Part shown: piece by piece, positions 7,172-8,894 of the stretch
Layout: every line of letters begins with the position of its first letter
How positions within the stretch are numbered: the first letter of the stretch is position 1
Source: CAZVED01 sp964626205
Lineage (GTDB): Bacteria; Patescibacteriota; Patescibacteriia; SG8-24
Assembly: GCA_964626205.1 (NCBI GenBank)
Contig: CAZVED010000028.1
Location: 1-8,894 of the forward strand
Direction: 5' to 3'
Length of the DNA stretch: 8,894 bases
Program-made: the position numbers and the translations under genes
The notes under the pieces: generated by a model
The model's input: only the letters and a program-made list of their open reading frames with translations
Told to the model about the DNA's origin: nothing
Databases searched by the model: none

Positions 7172-7373
7172 GTTTTGGCGAATGGATAGGTGGGCCTCGT
7201 CGCCTCATCCTTCAAAGAAGGGCGAGGCGGCACATCGCCTGGCGCGTCCGGCCGGAAGTCGGAACCTCCGGAAGATCGCGCAATGCGATGAAAGGCCGCG
7301 GGAACCCTTTCGTCCGTCTCGCAAGGCGGAACGGATGCAGGCTCCATTGCCAAAGGTTGTCCCAAAACTTAAC
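7167..7373. repeat. 207-bp segment bounded by inverted repeats (MITE-like or IS-remnant candidate)
   Basis: GTCAAGTTTTGG (7167-7178) and CCAAAACTTAAC (7362-7373) are inverted copies matching at 11 of 12 positions; similarity continues outward (GACG before each) if one base is gapped. They enclose about 180 bp without a convincing gene. A minus-strand frame of 65 codons from TTG (7365-7168) exists but lacks a ribosome-binding site and family resemblance. Inside is an imperfect hairpin at 7201-7229 (GCCTC..CCTTC/GAAGG..GAGGC, loop of 3), with no U-tract. ACGTC occurs just outside both ends (7158-7162, 7374-7378), but only the right copy abuts its repeat, so a target duplication is doubtful. Paired ends around non-coding DNA fit a small non-autonomous element or a decayed IS; copies elsewhere would be decisive. 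The 7130-7422 gap otherwise holds only the tRNA promoter. Confidence 0.45.
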
Positions 7374-7422
7374 ACGTCTCGATAGGGTCCGCCATCATCA
7401 TAGCATGGTGGATATGGAGCTG

Positions 7423-8175
7423 CTAGGAAATGCTACGTACCCTGTGGAGAGCAATGCGGTCGATGAACGTACGAATGAGTCCGTATGCGCGGGGCGTCTC
7501 TTCGATGTCGTAGGGATCGACCTCTGCATACGTGGTGCCTGGAGCGGAAGGGTCAACATGCTGCCGATCACGCTCGATGGATGCGAGCACGTCGGCTTTC
7601 GTCCGCTCGGGATGGAACTGTACGGCATAGACGTCGCGCCCCGGAATGACGAAAGCCTGTACCGGACACCGCTCGCTCTTCGCGAGGATGATGGCGCCAG
7701 GAGGAATCTCCATGATGCGGTCCTGATGCGCGCACTGCGCCGGGAAGCGGTCTGGCATGTCCGCGAAGAGCGCGTCCATGGATCCATCCTCCGTACGGCG
7801 CATGACGAACGTACCGACCTCCTTGTTCTCCGTATCGCGCTCCACTTTTCCGCCGAACGTCTCTGCGACGAGCTGTGCACCGAAACACACACCAAGTATC
7901 GGGATGCCGCGCCGATCCGCCTCGCGGACGAGCGCGCGGACATCTTCCTTTCGGGGCGTCTCATCGAAAACGGAATACCCGCTGCCGCTGATAAGCAGCA
8001 TGTCGACGCCATCGAGGAGCGCGGTGGTTATGTCGTCACGATGCGCATCGATTGTACGAAAACGTTCCTCCGCGATGCCGCAAGCCGCGCGGAACGATAC
8101 GCGCTCTGACTCCCGCATGCGCTCGTCACGGCGGTGCTGGAGCAAAAGGATGGTGATGCTGTCCATGTCAGGCAT
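7423..8175 (-). CDS. Stand-alone class I glutamine amidotransferase domain protein (GMP-synthase-like)
   Basis: Class I glutamine amidotransferases hydrolyse glutamine and pass the ammonia to a partner. The 250-residue protein has the family layout: SGSGYSVFD (63-71) near the oxyanion region, the nucleophile elbow ILGVCFGAQL with Cys97, AHQD (149-152) where GuaA-type proteins have a conserved His, and AVQFHPE with His188 and Glu190 completing the triad. Overall it resembles the GuaA N-terminal domain and its free-standing relatives, but no ATP-pyrophosphatase or other synthetase domain is attached and no biosynthetic partner is nearby. The acceptor is therefore unknown; gamma-glutamyl hydrolase-like activity on another substrate is also possible. 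The start at 8175 is tentative (MPDMDSIT); Met at 8166 is the alternative, and neither has a Shine-Dalgarno. The ATG lies 17 bp after a strong hairpin, with no promoter seen between. Confidence 0.9.
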   Translation of the reverse strand: MPDMDSITILLLQHRRDERMRESERVSFRAACGIAEERFRTIDAHRDDITTALLDGVDMLLISGSGYSVFDETPRKEDVRALVREADRRGIPILGVCFGAQLVAETFGGKVERDTENKEVGTFVMRRTEDGSMDALFADMPDRFPAQCAHQDRIMEIPPGAIILAKSERCPVQAFVIPGRDVYAVQFHPERTKADVLASIERDRQHVDPSAPGTTYAEVDPYDIEETPRAYGLIRTFIDRIALHRVRSIS

Positions 8176-8184
8176 AGGCGTTTG

Positions 8185-8219
8185 AAGAAAACGACGCCGC
8201 GGGTGAGTACCGCGGCGTC
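8185..8219 (-). terminator. Strong GC-rich hairpin, probable terminator of the thioredoxin-fold gene
   Basis: GACGCCGCGG (8219-8210, minus sense) pairs perfectly over 10 bp with CCGCGGCGTC (8202-8193) across a 7-nt loop, followed by GTTTTCTTC. The U-tract is short and interrupted. It starts 5 nt after the stop at 8225 and ends about 17 nt before the amidotransferase start, so that gene must rely on read-through or an unseen promoter. Confidence 0.7.
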
Positions 8220-8224
8220 AGGTG

Positions 8225-8722
8225 TCATTGTTGAGCCTCGTCAGCACCGACGGCTTCGCTCGCCGTGCCGACTTCCTCTTCCGGAAGATCCTCGATAGCC
8301 CCTTCCGGAACGACGGCATCGCCCCAAGGGCATCCGGCACGCTCGGCGAGCATGGAAAGCGTCTGCTCCCCTGACAAGCGGGAACCGTCCGGGAAGACCC
8401 ACGTCGGATAGCTCGCGATCTGCGCGTCTTGGCACGCCTGCGTCTGCATCTGCGTGTTACCCGGAACGGCGCACTCGACGTAGGTGACATCCTTGAATGC
8501 CTTGCCGAAGACCTTTTTCTGGCTCGCGCAATGCGGGCACCAATACGCGCCGTACATCTTCACACCCTTCTCGGTGAGACACTGCGCGAGCGGGGCGGAA
8601 ACGTCCGCGACCTGGTTCTTCTCCATCCAGCTGACGACGGCGAACCCGCCGACGACGAGAATGATGACTGCCATGATTGCCGTGCGGAACGCGGTCATTC
8701 GTTTATCTTTGTGCAAAGCCAT
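8225..8722 (-). CDS. Membrane-anchored thioredoxin-fold protein with WCPHC active site
   Basis: Using the ATG at 8722 the protein has 165 residues: a short basic N-terminus (MALHKDKRMTAFR), one hydrophobic segment at about 14-31, then a thioredoxin-fold domain outside the membrane. The active site is YGAYWCPHC (57-65; Cys62, Cys65) and the cis-proline loop is SYPTW (Pro106). Two further cysteines at 84 (YVEC) and 97 (QACQDAQI) match the pattern in the thioredoxin-like domain fused to or partnering VKOR-type enzymes in cyanobacteria and plants; Cys48 and Cys131 also occur. The acidic tail (140-165) is probably disordered. The likely role is thiol-disulfide exchange on exported proteins; no VKOR or DsbB partner is in the window. 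An in-frame extension to 8860 would put 46 atypical residues before the anchor and is rejected. No Shine-Dalgarno is visible. Confidence 0.9.
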   Translation of the reverse strand: MALHKDKRMTAFRTAIMAVIILVVGGFAVVSWMEKNQVADVSAPLAQCLTEKGVKMYGAYWCPHCASQKKVFGKAFKDVTYVECAVPGNTQMQTQACQDAQIASYPTWVFPDGSRLSGEQTLSMLAERAGCPWGDAVVPEGAIEDLPEEEVGTASEAVGADEAQQ

Positions 8723-8739
8723 ACATGATGAATGATTCA

Positions 8740-8759
8740 GGATAAGGAAAAGGCGCCGG
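8740..8759. repeat. Imperfect direct repeat, copy 1 (possible leader attenuator)
   Basis: GGATAAGGAAAAGGCGCCGG on the plus strand nearly repeats 8873-8891, 133 bp away. In minus-strand RNA it follows AGGACGC-TCCG and could form a short stem (GCGCC with GGACGC, one mismatch) followed by TTTTCCTT, a weak attenuator-like shape between the promoter and the start at 8722. Confidence 0.35.
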
Positions 8760-8771
8760 AGCGTCCTATGA

Positions 8772-8780
8772 AGAGTACCA
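8772..8780 (-). promoter_or_regulatory. Candidate second promoter (extended -10) of the thioredoxin-fold gene
   Basis: Minus-strand TGG-TACTCT (8780-8772) is an extended -10 box, and the following TC makes TACTCTTC, identical to the boxes of the rpsL and tuf promoters. No good -35 lies at 16-18 bp. The leader would be about 43 nt. Confidence 0.4.
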
Positions 8781-8832
8781 TGGGTCGCTGCCGACGCCTG
8801 CTGAGAAAGATGCGCCCACGACAAGCAAAAGA

Positions 8833-8860
8833 AGTGTAGCACCGCGTTACGTACGCACAA
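8833..8860 (-). promoter_or_regulatory. Candidate promoter of the thioredoxin-fold gene
   Basis: Minus-strand TTGTGC (8860-8855), a 16-bp spacer and TACACT (8838-8833). The start near 8826 would give a leader of about 104 nt, passing through the copy-1 repeat. Confidence 0.5.
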
Positions 8861-8872
8861 CTGCGCCTATGT

Positions 8873-8894
8873 GGATAAGAAAAAGCGCCGGGGA
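8873..8894 (-). terminator. Probable 3' end of a terminator of an off-window gene
   Basis: The minus strand enters the window as CCCCGGCGC followed by TTTTTCTT, which has the form of the 3' arm and U-tract of an intrinsic terminator whose 5' arm would lie just beyond 8894. The same bases are copy 2 of the direct repeat (8873-8891 versus 8740-8759). The missing half makes this tentative. Confidence 0.4.

Noticed and set aside
7201..7229. Hairpin as a terminator of the amidotransferase gene
   Set aside because: No U-tract follows on the minus strand and it is nearly 200 nt past the stop; it was kept only as structure inside the repeat element.
7168..7365. Minus-strand frame of 65 codons from TTG between the amidotransferase and tRNA-Pro
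   Set aside because: No ribosome-binding site, no ATG except internally, other frames across the segment are about equally open, and it lies within the inverted-repeat element with its stop in the tRNA promoter -35.
7288..8109. Plus-strand frame of 273 codons opposite the amidotransferase
   Set aside because: The minus strand encodes a complete class I amidotransferase triad; the plus frame has no recognisable motifs or upstream signals.
8723..8860. N-terminal extension of the thioredoxin-fold gene to the ATG at 8860
   Set aside because: It adds 46 residues before a normal basic-plus-hydrophobic anchor and would cover both candidate promoters; the 8722 start gives a standard layout.

Overview
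The window (about 57% GC by eye, standard code with TGA as a stop) looks like a small-genome bacterium, most likely Patescibacteria/CPR. That placement is inference. It rests on the style of the EF-G, EF-Tu and S12 sequences, the many short single-membrane-pass proteins, a CPHC thioredoxin-fold protein of a type common there, and very tight intergenic spacing. No rRNA or marker tree was available to confirm it. Nearly everything reads on the minus strand; only one gene (2128-2469) reads on the plus strand.

Reading in the direction of transcription, from high to low coordinates:
(1) 8894-8225: a probable terminator end of an off-window gene, a leader with two candidate promoters, then a membrane-anchored thioredoxin-fold protein (WCPHC).
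(2) 8175-7423: a stand-alone class I glutamine amidotransferase, just after a strong hairpin.
(3) 7373-7167: a 207-bp segment bounded by 12-bp inverted repeats (11/12 match), resembling a MITE or IS remnant. Its outer end supplies the -35 box of a promoter for the next unit.
(4) 7129-6373: tRNA-Pro(GGG) with encoded CCA, followed 11 nt later by a site-2-protease-like M50 peptidase.
(5) 6361-3181: the str operon rpsL-rpsG-fusA behind a TTGACA-17-TACTCT promoter, ended by a strong intrinsic terminator.
(6) 3132-2517: an exported or membrane-anchored protein of unknown function, convergent with (7) across a bidirectional terminator.
(7) 2065-2469: a plus-strand small membrane protein.
(8) 2056-1190: a two-TM coiled-coil protein divergent from (7). 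The two -35 boxes lie in one perfect 20-bp dyad.
(9) 1151-563: a protein with a Phd-like N-terminal region, a Pro/Gln-rich linker and an acidic tail, with a promoter implying an almost leaderless mRNA.
(10) 529-1: tuf (EF-Tu), with its own promoter and about 80 nt of leader, cut by the window edge.

The core is translation: S12, S7, EF-G, EF-Tu and a proline tRNA. tuf is separated from fusA by four unrelated genes and has its own promoter. That promoter shares the -10 and discriminator TACTCTTC with the str promoter, which could keep the two units in step. Around the core are envelope proteins: two anchored proteins with cysteine pairs, a thioredoxin-fold protein that could act on such cysteines, and an intramembrane protease. 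The translation genes lack visible Shine-Dalgarno sequences, while three accessory genes have strong ones. I did not find a clear new multi-gene defence or biosynthetic system. The least explained items are the inverted-repeat element feeding the tRNA promoter, the tRNA-protease transcript, the dyad-controlled divergent pair and the Phd-like/tail protein beside tuf.
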